Assembly: GCF_021271205.1 (NCBI RefSeq)
Contig: NZ_JAIWKS010000009.1
Location: forward strand, 166,899 to 230,898
DNA from: Pseudomonas uvaldensis
Lineage (GTDB): Bacteria; Pseudomonadota; Gammaproteobacteria; Pseudomonadales; Pseudomonadaceae
Direction of reading: 5' to 3'
DNA length: 64,000 nt
Shown here: in pieces, positions 25,823-33,717 of the stretch
Numbering within the stretch: position 1 is the stretch's first letter
Layout: the number at the start of each line of letters is the position of its first letter
Made by a program: the position numbers and the translations under genes
Notes under the pieces: generated by a model
What the model saw: the letters and a program-made list of their open reading frames with translations, nothing else
What the model was told of the DNA's origin: nothing
Databases searched by the model: none

Positions 25823-27950
25823 ATGGCCTCATTTTCTGCTCGGCCTGAGCCTCAGCCTGCCATTGAACGTAGCATTGGCTTGCGGTCCGGAATTTCCCGT
25901 GCGCCTGCTGGATAACCGTGCCCAGTCGCTGAGCGAATTGCCCGAAGGCAGCTTTCGCTTCGAGGTCAGTCGCCTCGGCAAGGCCATCGCCGGGCTCAAG
26001 CCGGCCAGCGAGGCGACTCTGAACCCGGACTACAACTATGACGATCAGCCTGCCTACGTCGTCCAGCGCGACCAGGCCGAACGGATTGGCCTGACTCCGC
26101 CGCAGCAAGCAGTGGTGGAACGGGTTCGGGCGTTGAACGATATCGAACAGGTCGCAGCCGAAGCCGCTAATCTGCCTGCCGAGCTGCGCCTGTATGCCAT
26201 CGGCGCGGCGGCGTTCAATCTCGGTGAGCATCAACAGGCGGCGCAGGCCTTTCAGCAATTGCTGGCATTACCGGCCGACCAGCGCCCGCTGCGCAGTACT
26301 TGGGCCGCATACTCCTTGGGCCGGTCGTTGTTCGCGATGAGTACCGAGGCGGGACGCGGAGAGCCGGCGACGTTGCGTGAACAGGCGAGGGCGGCGTTTC
26401 GCCAGGCCCGCGAACTGAGTATCGGCGGCTTCAGCGACCCGCTGGAACTGGGTATCGCCAGCCTTGGCGAAGAAGCCAGGGTGGCCTATACCTCCGACGA
26501 CTGGGACAGTGCCATTGAGTTGTACGCGAGCCAGCTACTGCAAGGTTCGCAGGTCGGCTACAGCTCGTTGTTGTACCTGGCGGTCGACCTGACGGGGCAG
26601 CCGGACGAGCGCCTGGACTCGCTGCTCGAAAACCCAGGAGTGCAGCGGCTGCTGACCGGTTATCTGCTCAGTCGGGTCGGCTGGTGGGATGGCGAGGAGC
26701 CGTCAGGGGAAAAGCGCCTGGTCCAGCGGCTGCAAGCCAGTACCCGTGGCAGCCTGGACAACGCCGACCGGCTGGCGGCGGTCAGTTATCAGCACGGCGA
26801 TTACGCCAGCGCCAAGGCTTTCGTGGACAAGGCCGGCGACACTGGGTTGGCTTGGTGGGTACGGGCGAAGCTGGCATTGCGCGACGCTGATAAAGCAGCG
26901 GCGGCAGCGGCCTATGCCAAAGCGGCCCAGGCCTTTCCACAAGAGGAAACGTGGGGGGGCCGGCGCAACGCGGATTGGGATTACGAGGTCGTACAGCCCA
27001 AGTGCCGGATCGAGGGCGAAAGTGCGATTCTGGCGCTGCAACGGGGCGACTATCTGCAAGCCTTCGATCAGCTTTATCGTGGCCAGAGCAATTACTGGTA
27101 CGACGCCGCTACCGTCGCCGAACGGGTGCTGACGGTGGATGAGTTGAAACAATATGTCGATCAGCAAGTCCCGGCTCCGCCGCCGTTGAGCCAGCAGGAC
27201 CGTGACAATTACGTGCCACTACCGGTGGCTGCGAGCCTGCGCAACCTGTTGGGTCGCCGCTTGCTGCGCGAAGGACGCTACGACGAGGCTCCGGCGTACT
27301 TCGATAACACCGATCTGCAGGAGAAAGCCCGGACCTACGGCCAGTTGCTCCAGCAGGCCGAGTCCAAGTGGTGGCCGACCCGCCGGGCCGAGGCTTATTT
27401 CAATGCTTCCTGGATAGCGCGCCGATGGGGCATGGAACTGCTCGGCTACGAGATGGCCCCGGACTATGCGTCCTTGGGGGGCAGCTACAGTCTTGAGCCA
27501 GTCGAGCTGAAGGTCGGGCCGCTGGTGGCCGAGGGTGAGGTGCAACGCCAACAAGCCAGCGCCGCCCAGCCAGACATGCGCTATCACTACCGTTTTGTCG
27601 CCACGGCGTTGGCGAGTCGGGCGGCGGACAACCTGCCCCATACCAGCCAGGCGTTTGCTGCGGTGTTGTGCAAGGCCGTGGGGTATAACTCCAGCCTGGA
27701 AGATCAGCGCGCGTTGTATCAGCGGTATGTGAAGGAAGGGCCTTACGTGACCTGGGCCGGGGATTTCGGTCATCAGTGCCAGGAGCCGGATTTCCGCAAG
27801 GCGGACAAACGTTATGCGACCCAGGCCCTGGAGTCGATTCGTTCAACACTTCGGCCCTACAAGTTCTGGCTGCAGGCCGGTGGTGTGGTGTTGGTGATCG
27901 CGATAGCGCTGGGGTTGATCAGTCGGCGCCGGCGCAAGAACCGGGTATAA
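25809..27950 (+). CDS. Exported TPR-like repeat protein with C-terminal membrane anchor, unknown function
   Basis: 713 residues from the ATG at 25809, chosen because AAGGA precedes it and a signal peptide (LLGLSLSLPLNVALA) follows at once; the frame extends upstream only into the preceding gene. Repeated alpha-helical pairs such as AAFNLGEHQQAAQAFQQLL and YASAKAFVDKAGDTGLAWW suggest TPR/SEL-like repeats. It ends with a single helix (WLQAGGVVLVIAIALGLI) and an Arg/Lys-rich tail, predicting a periplasmic domain anchored by its C terminus. It is coupled to the DUF3142-like lipoprotein. Confidence 0.75.
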   Translation: MSTPKWPHFLLGLSLSLPLNVALACGPEFPVRLLDNRAQSLSELPEGSFRFEVSRLGKAIAGLKPASEATLNPDYNYDDQPAYVVQRDQAERIGLTPPQQAVVERVRALNDIEQVAAEAANLPAELRLYAIGAAAFNLGEHQQAAQAFQQLLALPADQRPLRSTWAAYSLGRSLFAMSTEAGRGEPATLREQARAAFRQARELSIGGFSDPLELGIASLGEEARVAYTSDDWDSAIELYASQLLQGSQVGYSSLLYLAVDLTGQPDERLDSLLENPGVQRLLTGYLLSRVGWWDGEEPSGEKRLVQRLQASTRGSLDNADRLAAVSYQHGDYASAKAFVDKAGDTGLAWWVRAKLALRDADKAAAAAAYAKAAQAFPQEETWGGRRNADWDYEVVQPKCRIEGESAILALQRGDYLQAFDQLYRGQSNYWYDAATVAERVLTVDELKQYVDQQVPAPPPLSQQDRDNYVPLPVAASLRNLLGRRLLREGRYDEAPAYFDNTDLQEKARTYGQLLQQAESKWWPTRRAEAYFNASWIARRWGMELLGYEMAPDYASLGGSYSLEPVELKVGPLVAEGEVQRQQASAAQPDMRYHYRFVATALASRAADNLPHTSQAFAAVLCKAVGYNSSLEDQRALYQRYVKEGPYVTWAGDFGHQCQEPDFRKADKRYATQALESIRSTLRPYKFWLQAGGVVLVIAIALGLISRRRRKNRV

Positions 27951-27975
27951 CCAGCGCGAGGTGAGTGCCCCGGCT

Positions 27976-28020
27976 TTGGGAGCGGGCCTGCTCGCGATAA
28001 AGCGATCACGAGCAGGTGTT
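27976..28020. repeat. Degenerate REP doublet
   Basis: GGGAGCGGGCCTGCTCGCGA (27978-27997) is close to the REP arm at 51961-51980, with GGG for GAG at one point. A decayed inverted partner (CACGAGCAGG) follows at 28007-28016. It lies between the convergent TPR-like gene and lpd3. Confidence 0.65.
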
Positions 28021-28037
28021 GCCGGGGGTTGACTCCG

Positions 28038-29438
28038 CTACATCTGCGTCGCCATTCCCTCCACGTTCATCGCCGCCTGGCGTAACGCCTCCGAGCGGGT
28101 GGGGTGTGGGTGACAGGTCAGGGCGATGTCTTCGGCCGAGGCGCTGAACTCCATGGCTACGCAATATTCCCCAATCATCTCACTGACGCTGGGACCCACC
28201 AGGTGCACGCCGAGAATCTGGTCGGTCTGCTCGTCGGCCAGCACCTTGGCGAAACCTTCGGTCTCATGGTTGATTTTCGCCCGGCTATTGGCCGTGAATG
28301 GAAATGTGCCAACCTTGTAGGCGCGGCCTTGGGCCTTGAGCTGTTCCTCTGTCTTGCCGACGCTGGCCAGTTCCGGGCGGGTGTAGATGACGCTGGGAAT
28401 CAGCTCATAGTTGACCTCACCGGTCTTACCGACGATCTGTTCGACGCAGGCCATGGCCTCGTCTTCGGCCTTGTGCGCCAGCATGGGGCCGGACGTCACG
28501 TCGCCGATCACCCAGATGCCAGGCGCTTCGGTGCGATGGTGCTTGTTGGCAAGCATGCCGCGTTGATCGGTGCTCAATCCGACATTTTCCAGCCCCAACC
28601 CTCGAGTGTAAGGCCGACGGCCGATGGCGACGAGCACGTAGTCGGCCTCCAGTACCTGCATCTCGCCGCCGGTTGCCGGTTCGACTTCCAATTGCACGCC
28701 ATTTGCCGAAGTGACGGCGCGGGTGACCTTGGCTCCCAGCTTGAATTGGATGCCTTGTTTGCCCAAGGCCCGCTGCAGGGTTTTCGCGGCTTCGACATCG
28801 GTGCCAGGGCAAATGCGATCCAGGTATTCCACGACCGTTACCTGGGCGCCCAGCCGCCGCCAGACCGAGCCCAACTCCAGGCCAATGACACCCGCGCCGA
28901 TCACCACCAGATGCCGCGGCACTTCGCTCAGGGAGAGGGCGCCAGTGGAATCGAGGATGCGCTGGTTATCGATCTCCACCCCCGGCAGGGGCATGGGTTC
29001 GGAGCCGGTCGCGATGATGATGTCTCTGGCGCCCAGCTGGGTTTTGCTGTCGTCGTCGCCGGTGACGGTCACCTTGCCCGGACCATCGATATGGCCCCAG
29101 CCTTTGATCCAGTCGACTTTATTCTTGCGGAACAGAAACTCGATGCCTTTGGTAAGGCTGGCTACGCTTTCGTCTTTCTGTTTCATCATTTGCGAAAGAT
29201 CGAGGGTCGGGCTGACCTGGATGCCGAGCCTGGCGAATTCCGGACCCGTGGCCGCTTCGTAGAGTTCCGAGGCGTGAAGCAGGGCTTTGGATGGCATGCA
29301 GCCAACATTCAGACAGGTGCCGCCCAAGGTGGCCTGACCTTCGACGCAAGCAGCCCTCAAGCCCAGCTGGCCGGCCCGAATCGCCGCGTTATAGCCGCCG
29401 GGCCCGCCGCCCAGAATGACAACGTCATAATTGCTCAT
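28038..29438 (-). CDS. lpd3: Dihydrolipoyl dehydrogenase (Lpd3 type)
   Basis: 466-residue flavoprotein disulfide reductase. FAD-binding ILGGGPGGYNAA at the N terminus, redox pair Cys42/Cys47 in GGTCLNVGC, NAD-binding VIGAGVIGLELGSVW mid-protein, and the C-terminal catalytic His-Glu in HPHPTRSE. It stands alone, away from the pyruvate, oxoglutarate or branched-chain dehydrogenase operons, as the third dihydrolipoyl dehydrogenase of pseudomonads does. It reoxidises dihydrolipoamide with NAD+; its partner complex is not indicated here. Confidence 0.92.
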   Translation of the reverse strand: MSNYDVVILGGGPGGYNAAIRAGQLGLRAACVEGQATLGGTCLNVGCMPSKALLHASELYEAATGPEFARLGIQVSPTLDLSQMMKQKDESVASLTKGIEFLFRKNKVDWIKGWGHIDGPGKVTVTGDDDSKTQLGARDIIIATGSEPMPLPGVEIDNQRILDSTGALSLSEVPRHLVVIGAGVIGLELGSVWRRLGAQVTVVEYLDRICPGTDVEAAKTLQRALGKQGIQFKLGAKVTRAVTSANGVQLEVEPATGGEMQVLEADYVLVAIGRRPYTRGLGLENVGLSTDQRGMLANKHHRTEAPGIWVIGDVTSGPMLAHKAEDEAMACVEQIVGKTGEVNYELIPSVIYTRPELASVGKTEEQLKAQGRAYKVGTFPFTANSRAKINHETEGFAKVLADEQTDQILGVHLVGPSVSEMIGEYCVAMEFSASAEDIALTCHPHPTRSEALRQAAMNVEGMATQM

Positions 29439-29569
29439 CTCAGCTCTCCCGCCCGGTCATAAAAATTACGTTCGTAATATGAGCGTTTTCGACAATTACG
29501 GTCAAGGCTTCAAAGGAGGTCCGTGGCGAACTGTCCATGAAGAAATCAAAACAGAAATTTCACAGAAAC

Positions 29570-29594
29570 CGTTATAGGGTAACGTCCTATAACG
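29570..29594. promoter_or_regulatory. Zur-like inverted repeat before the SPFH/P-type ATPase operon
   Basis: CGTTATAGG (29570-29578) and CCTATAACG (29586-29594) are perfect 9-base arms around GTAACGT, 58 bases before the first gene. The outer CGTTATA/TATAACG arms are identical to those of the Zur-like box at 43013-43027, but with 11 instead of 1 intervening base, a difference of 10 bp or one helical turn. GTTATAGGGTAAC inside also resembles a Zur core. Control by Zur or another metal sensor is inferred. Confidence 0.5.
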
Positions 29595-29651
29595 AAGCGG
29601 CCATGGTTTTGCCCACAGGCCCGATTTTGATCCCGTGAACGCTGGGGTGGT

Positions 29652-31613
29652 ATGCAGATCGATTTAGGTGACGAAGGGGGGAGGGCGGACGGATTACCGC
29701 GCTTCCAGCGAGCGCAGTTCCAAGGTCGGCGCTTGAAACGTATGGCCTTGGTGCTGGGCGTGCTGGCAGGCATGGGCCTGGTGCTGGCATTTTTTATCGG
29801 ACTGTTTGCACCGCAATCGTTATGGCCGGCACTGCTGGCAAGCCAGTGCGCGGCCTTGGTGGTGCTGGTGGCGGGCTTGCAATCGGCCTGGTGGGTGACG
29901 CAGTGGCGTACCCGGGTCCTGTCGCCGGTCGCAGATAGCTCGGCCGCTGTCCCGCCGTCCGTGGAAAATCCTGGCTGGTATGAACGGTTGCTCGAAGGTA
30001 TCAGCACCCGTTGCGTTCGCCTGCTGGGTTATATCGGTGCGCCCGCGTTGTGGCTGTTCGGTTGGGCTGCGCTGGTGCTGTTGATTCTGGAGCAGGCCTG
30101 GAACCTGGAATTGCCACCCGCCACGCTGGGTGTCTCAGCGAGCATCGGCGCGATATGTTCTTTATTGCTGGCGTTCGGGTTGCTGGTTTTCGAACGCCAG
30201 TTGGGACAGCAATCCATCCTTGAGTGGCCTGAGGCACCGCCGCTGGCACAGCTGGCTCGGCTGGCAATCATTGTTCTGGTGTTATGCGCGCTGTGCCTGT
30301 TGTTCGCCACGCAAACGTCCCTTTGGCCGGTTCGCATGGCGGTGCTGGCAGGGGTGTTGCCGGGAGCGGTGGCGATGGAGTTGCTACTCAGGGCGTTGCT
30401 GTCGTTGTTCAGTCCACGCCGGGACGCGCTGGAGCCAACCCTGCTGGCTCGCAGTGTCATCGCCGATCTGCTGCGCTGGCCGCCGCGACCCTTGCAGGCG
30501 TTGCAGCGTGAGTTGTACAGCCGTTTCGGCATCGACCTGCGGCAGGCCTGGGCTTTCAGCTACATGCGTCGCGCCTTTTTTCCGGTGCTGGTACTGGTCT
30601 CGCTGGTGGGTTGGCTGTTGACCGGCGTCCATGAAGTACCGATGCAGGGCCGTGGTATCTACGAGCGATTCGGGGAACCGGTGAAGGTCTTCGGTCCGGG
30701 CCTGCATATCGGGTTGCCTTGGCCGTTGGGTCGGGTGCTGAATGTCGAATATGGGGTGGTGCACGAATTGGCTACCAGCGTTGGCAACGAACGCACCCTC
30801 GTACAAGCCGAACCGGCGGAGGGGCCCGCACCAGAGGTTGCCAACCGGCTATGGGACGCCAGCCATGTGAACGATAAATCCCAGGTGATTGCCAGCCGCC
30901 GCGCCGACCAGCAGAGCTTCCAGATCGTCAATATGGATGTGCGTTTCATCTACCGCATCGGCCTGGACGACGCCGCGGCCCTGGCGGCGACATACCATAG
31001 CACCGACGTGCCCGCGCTGATTCGAAGTACGGCCAGCCGGATCTTGGTACACGAATTTGCCTCGCGCACGCTGGACGGTTTGCTGGGTGCTGACCGTATC
31101 AGCCTGGCCGATGAGATCGGTCGTGCGGTTCAAGCGGATTTGCAGGCGCTCGATAGCGGCGTGGAAATCCTGGCCACGGTGGTGGAAGCGATTCACCCAC
31201 CGGCAGGTGCAGCCAATGCTTATCACGCTGTACAGGCGGCCCAGATCAGCGCCCAGGCGCTGATCGCCCGGGAACGCGGCGCTGCGGCGGAGCAGACCCA
31301 ACAGGCGCAATTGCAGGCCGCCATGGCATATGACCAGGCTCAAGCCAAAGCCCATGAAGTCAATGCCACCGCCCAGGCCGGCGATTTGCGCTTCGATGCA
31401 GAACGTAAAGCCTATGCCAGCGCAGGCCACGCGTTTGTGCTGGAACAGTACTTCAGCCAATTGATTCAGGGGCTGGGCAACGCAAGGCTCTTGATCCTTG
31501 ACCATCGCCTGGGCGGCCGTGCAAACGCGCCGACCATTGATCTGCGAACCTTTACGCTACCGGCGGACCCTGCCTCGCCGCGTAATCTTGCCCAGCCAGG
31601 AGCTGCCCATTGA
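29652..31613 (+). CDS. Polytopic SPFH-domain protein (HflK-related)
   Basis: 653 residues. About seven membrane helices occupy the first ~330 (for example RMALVLGVLAGMGLVLAFFIGLF, LWLFGWAALVLLILEQAW, FPVLVLVSLVGWLLTGV). An SPFH/band-7 domain then starts at QGRGIYERFGEPVKVFGPGLHIGLPWPLG and ends in a long Ala/Gln-rich coiled coil (ARERGAAAEQTQQAQLQAAMAYDQAQAKAHE). Ordinary HflK has one anchor helix, so the polytopic N-terminal half is an addition. First of four overlapping genes ending in a P1B ATPase; its stop overlaps the next start. Probably scaffolds a membrane microdomain. Confidence 0.82.
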   Translation: MQIDLGDEGGRADGLPRFQRAQFQGRRLKRMALVLGVLAGMGLVLAFFIGLFAPQSLWPALLASQCAALVVLVAGLQSAWWVTQWRTRVLSPVADSSAAVPPSVENPGWYERLLEGISTRCVRLLGYIGAPALWLFGWAALVLLILEQAWNLELPPATLGVSASIGAICSLLLAFGLLVFERQLGQQSILEWPEAPPLAQLARLAIIVLVLCALCLLFATQTSLWPVRMAVLAGVLPGAVAMELLLRALLSLFSPRRDALEPTLLARSVIADLLRWPPRPLQALQRELYSRFGIDLRQAWAFSYMRRAFFPVLVLVSLVGWLLTGVHEVPMQGRGIYERFGEPVKVFGPGLHIGLPWPLGRVLNVEYGVVHELATSVGNERTLVQAEPAEGPAPEVANRLWDASHVNDKSQVIASRRADQQSFQIVNMDVRFIYRIGLDDAAALAATYHSTDVPALIRSTASRILVHEFASRTLDGLLGADRISLADEIGRAVQADLQALDSGVEILATVVEAIHPPAGAANAYHAVQAAQISAQALIARERGAAAEQTQQAQLQAAMAYDQAQAKAHEVNATAQAGDLRFDAERKAYASAGHAFVLEQYFSQLIQGLGNARLLILDHRLGGRANAPTIDLRTFTLPADPASPRNLAQPGAAH

Positions 31614-32668
31614 GCCCTTCTTCTCACGGTAATCATGACCATATCGGTCACGATCACGATCACGATCACGATCACGATCACGGCCATGCCGGCCATCATC
31701 ACGGGCATCATCACCATCACGGCAACCCGCAGCATGCCGGACCATTCCCTTGGCGGCGGATGGGCTGGGCGGCGCTGCTGGTGGCATTTGCGGTTGCGGC
31801 CGCAAGCCTGGTGCAGGTGCGCTCGGGGGAAGCTACCGTCATCACTCGTTTTGGTGATCCTGCGCGGGTGTTGTTGCAACCGGGACTGGCTTGGCGTTGG
31901 CCGGCGCCGTTCGAGGCGGCGATTCCAGTGGATCTGCGGCTGCGTACGACCTCCAGCGGTCTGCAAGACGTCGGGACCCGCGATGGGTTACGCATCATCG
32001 TACAGGCCTATGTAGCGTGGCAGGTTCAGAGCGAACCGGACAACGTACAGCGTTTCATGCGGGCGGTGCAGAACCAGCCGGACGAAGCTGCGCGGCAGAT
32101 TCGCACCTTTGTCGGCTCGGCCCTGGAGACAACCGCTGCCAGTTTTGATCTGGCGAACCTGGTCAACACCGATGCGGACCAAGTGCGGATCGGCGATTTC
32201 GAGGCGCAATTGCGTCAGCAGATCGAGCAGCAACTGCTCACCACCTATGGCGTGCGGGTGTTGCAAGTGGGCATCGAACGATTGACCTTGCCTTCAGTAA
32301 CGTTGACCGCCACGGTGGACCGCATGCGTGCCGAGCGTGAAACCATCGCTACCGAGCGCACGGCCATTGGCAAACGCGAAGCCGCACAGATTCGCTCCGC
32401 AGCCGAACGTGATGCGCGGATCGTGCAAGCCGATGCCACGGTGAAGGCGGCCGATATCGAAGCTCAATCCCGGGTCGAAGCGGCGAAAATTTATGGCCGG
32501 GCCTATGCCGGCTCGCCCCAGCTCTATAACGTGCTGCGCTCCTTGGACACCTTGGGAACCATCGTCGGTCCCAGCACCAAGCTGATCCTGCGCACAGACG
32601 CGGCCCCGTTCAAAGTGCTGGTCGATGGCGTGCCTGTTGTGGAGCCCAAGGGTGGAACACAACGATGA
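31610..32668 (+). CDS. His-rich HflC-like SPFH protein
   Basis: 352 residues, TTG start at 31610 with AGGAG seven bases upstream, overlapping the preceding stop. Residues 5-40 hold 19 histidines, including a (DH)n run and HHHGHHHHH, a strong Zn/Ni/Cu-binding tail. One membrane helix (WAALLVAFAVAAASLVQV) and an SPFH domain (FGDPARVLLQPGLAWRWPAPFEA) follow, with an HflC-like coiled coil (RAERETIATERTAIGKREAAQIRSAAERDA). With HflC-type topology the His tail would be cytoplasmic. HflC of the FtsH complex has no such tail, so this is a specialised, metal-linked paralogue. Confidence 0.85.
   Translation: MSPSSHGNHDHIGHDHDHDHDHDHGHAGHHHGHHHHHGNPQHAGPFPWRRMGWAALLVAFAVAAASLVQVRSGEATVITRFGDPARVLLQPGLAWRWPAPFEAAIPVDLRLRTTSSGLQDVGTRDGLRIIVQAYVAWQVQSEPDNVQRFMRAVQNQPDEAARQIRTFVGSALETTAASFDLANLVNTDADQVRIGDFEAQLRQQIEQQLLTTYGVRVLQVGIERLTLPSVTLTATVDRMRAERETIATERTAIGKREAAQIRSAAERDARIVQADATVKAADIEAQSRVEAAKIYGRAYAGSPQLYNVLRSLDTLGTIVGPSTKLILRTDAAPFKVLVDGVPVVEPKGGTQR
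31648..31680 (+). repeat. CGATCA hexanucleotide tandem repeat in the His-rich tail
   Basis: Five exact copies of CGATCA occupy 31651-31680, preceded by a partial unit. They encode the alternating Asp-His run. Because the unit is six bases, slippage would add or remove Asp-His pairs without shifting frame. Confidence 0.85.
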
Positions 32669-33717
32669 ATAGCGTTCCACGTGGAACAAACGAGTTGTCC
32701 AGCCCATGGGTTCAGGCGGGACGCTTGGCTTTTCTGGCGCTTTATGCGGTAACGGCTCTGGCCGCTGTGACCTGGGTGTTCTCCAATGTACGGCAGATAG
32801 CCCCCCAGGACCGTGCTGTGGTGCTGCACTTTGGCACGCTGGACCGGATTCAGAACGCCGGGCTCCTGATGGCCTGGCCTCGTCCCGTGGAACAGGTGGT
32901 TCTGCTACCGGCGGCGGATAGGGTTCTGGACAGGCGCGTGGAAACCTTGATGCGTTCGGACGCCGCTCTACAGGCGGATCGGGTTGCCAGCTTCGCCACG
33001 CCGGTCAGCGATGCGCTGGCCGGTTCGGGTTATTTGCTGACCGGCGACGCAGGGGTGGTGCAACTGGACGTGCGAGTTTTCTACAAGATCACGGAGCCAT
33101 ATGCCTTCGTGTTACAGGGTGAGCATGTGCTGCCAGCCTTGGACCGTTTGGTCACCCGTAGCGCCTTGGCATTAACCGCCGCTCGGGATCTGGACACTAT
33201 TCTGGTGGCTCGTCCAGAGCTGATCGGCAATGACAGTCAGGCCGCCGAGCGCCGCGAACGCCTGCGGGGCGACCTGGTTCAAAGCGTCAACCATCGTCTG
33301 GCCGAGCTGGCATCCACGGGGCAGGGGCTGGGGATCGAAGTGGTGCGGGCCGACGTTCAGTCGAGCCTGCCGGGCCCTGCAGTGAGTGCGTTCAATGCGG
33401 TGCTCACGGCCAGTCAACAGGCCGATAAGGCAGTCGCCAATGCACGCACCGAAGCCGAAAAGCTGACCCAGACGGCACGACAGCAAGCTGATCGGGTCTT
33501 GCAGGTCGCCCATGCCCAAGCCAGTGAGCGGCTCGCCAAAGCCTCGGCCGACACTGCGACGGTGCTGAGTCTGGCAAAGGCCCAGGCCGGCGATCCGCAG
33601 ATGTTGCTGCGCCTGTATCGCGAGCGCGTGCCAGCCATTCTCCGCCAGGCCGGCTCAGTGACGACGGTCGATCCTGAAGACGATTCCCGTCTGATCATCC
33701 AGGGAGCTGAACAATGA
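32665..33717 (+). CDS. HflK-like SPFH protein
   Basis: 350 residues. One N-terminal helix (AFLALYAVTALAAVTWVFS) leads into an SPFH domain (QIAPQDRAVVLHFGTLDRIQNAGLLMAWPRPVEQVVLLPAADR) and a C-terminal coiled coil (NARTEAEKLTQTARQQADRVLQVAHAQASERLAKA). Third SPFH protein of the operon and likely hetero-oligomer partner of the His-rich one, as HflK is for HflC. Start and stop overlap the neighbours by four bases each. The second to eighth codons lie on a parS-type palindrome. Confidence 0.83.
   Translation: MNSVPRGTNELSSPWVQAGRLAFLALYAVTALAAVTWVFSNVRQIAPQDRAVVLHFGTLDRIQNAGLLMAWPRPVEQVVLLPAADRVLDRRVETLMRSDAALQADRVASFATPVSDALAGSGYLLTGDAGVVQLDVRVFYKITEPYAFVLQGEHVLPALDRLVTRSALALTAARDLDTILVARPELIGNDSQAAERRERLRGDLVQSVNHRLAELASTGQGLGIEVVRADVQSSLPGPAVSAFNAVLTASQQADKAVANARTEAEKLTQTARQQADRVLQVAHAQASERLAKASADTATVLSLAKAQAGDPQMLLRLYRERVPAILRQAGSVTTVDPEDDSRLIIQGAEQ
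32673..32688. other. parS-like centromere site (ParB binding)
   Basis: GTTCCACGTGGAAC at 32674-32687 is a perfect 14-bp palindrome identical to the pseudomonad parS core, within CGTTCCACGTGGAACA. It lies inside the start of the HflK-like gene. Two more copies occur at 42048 and 42556. parS sites cluster near oriC and nucleate ParB for chromosome segregation. Confidence 0.85.

Noticed and set aside
28104..29462. 450-codon open frame antisense to lpd3
   Set aside because: Mirror of a well-conserved flavoprotein gene; no motif of its own.
31648..31680. Possible CRISPR-like or VNTR array
   Set aside because: The unit is only six bases without spacers and encodes an Asp-His run in frame; kept as a coding microsatellite.
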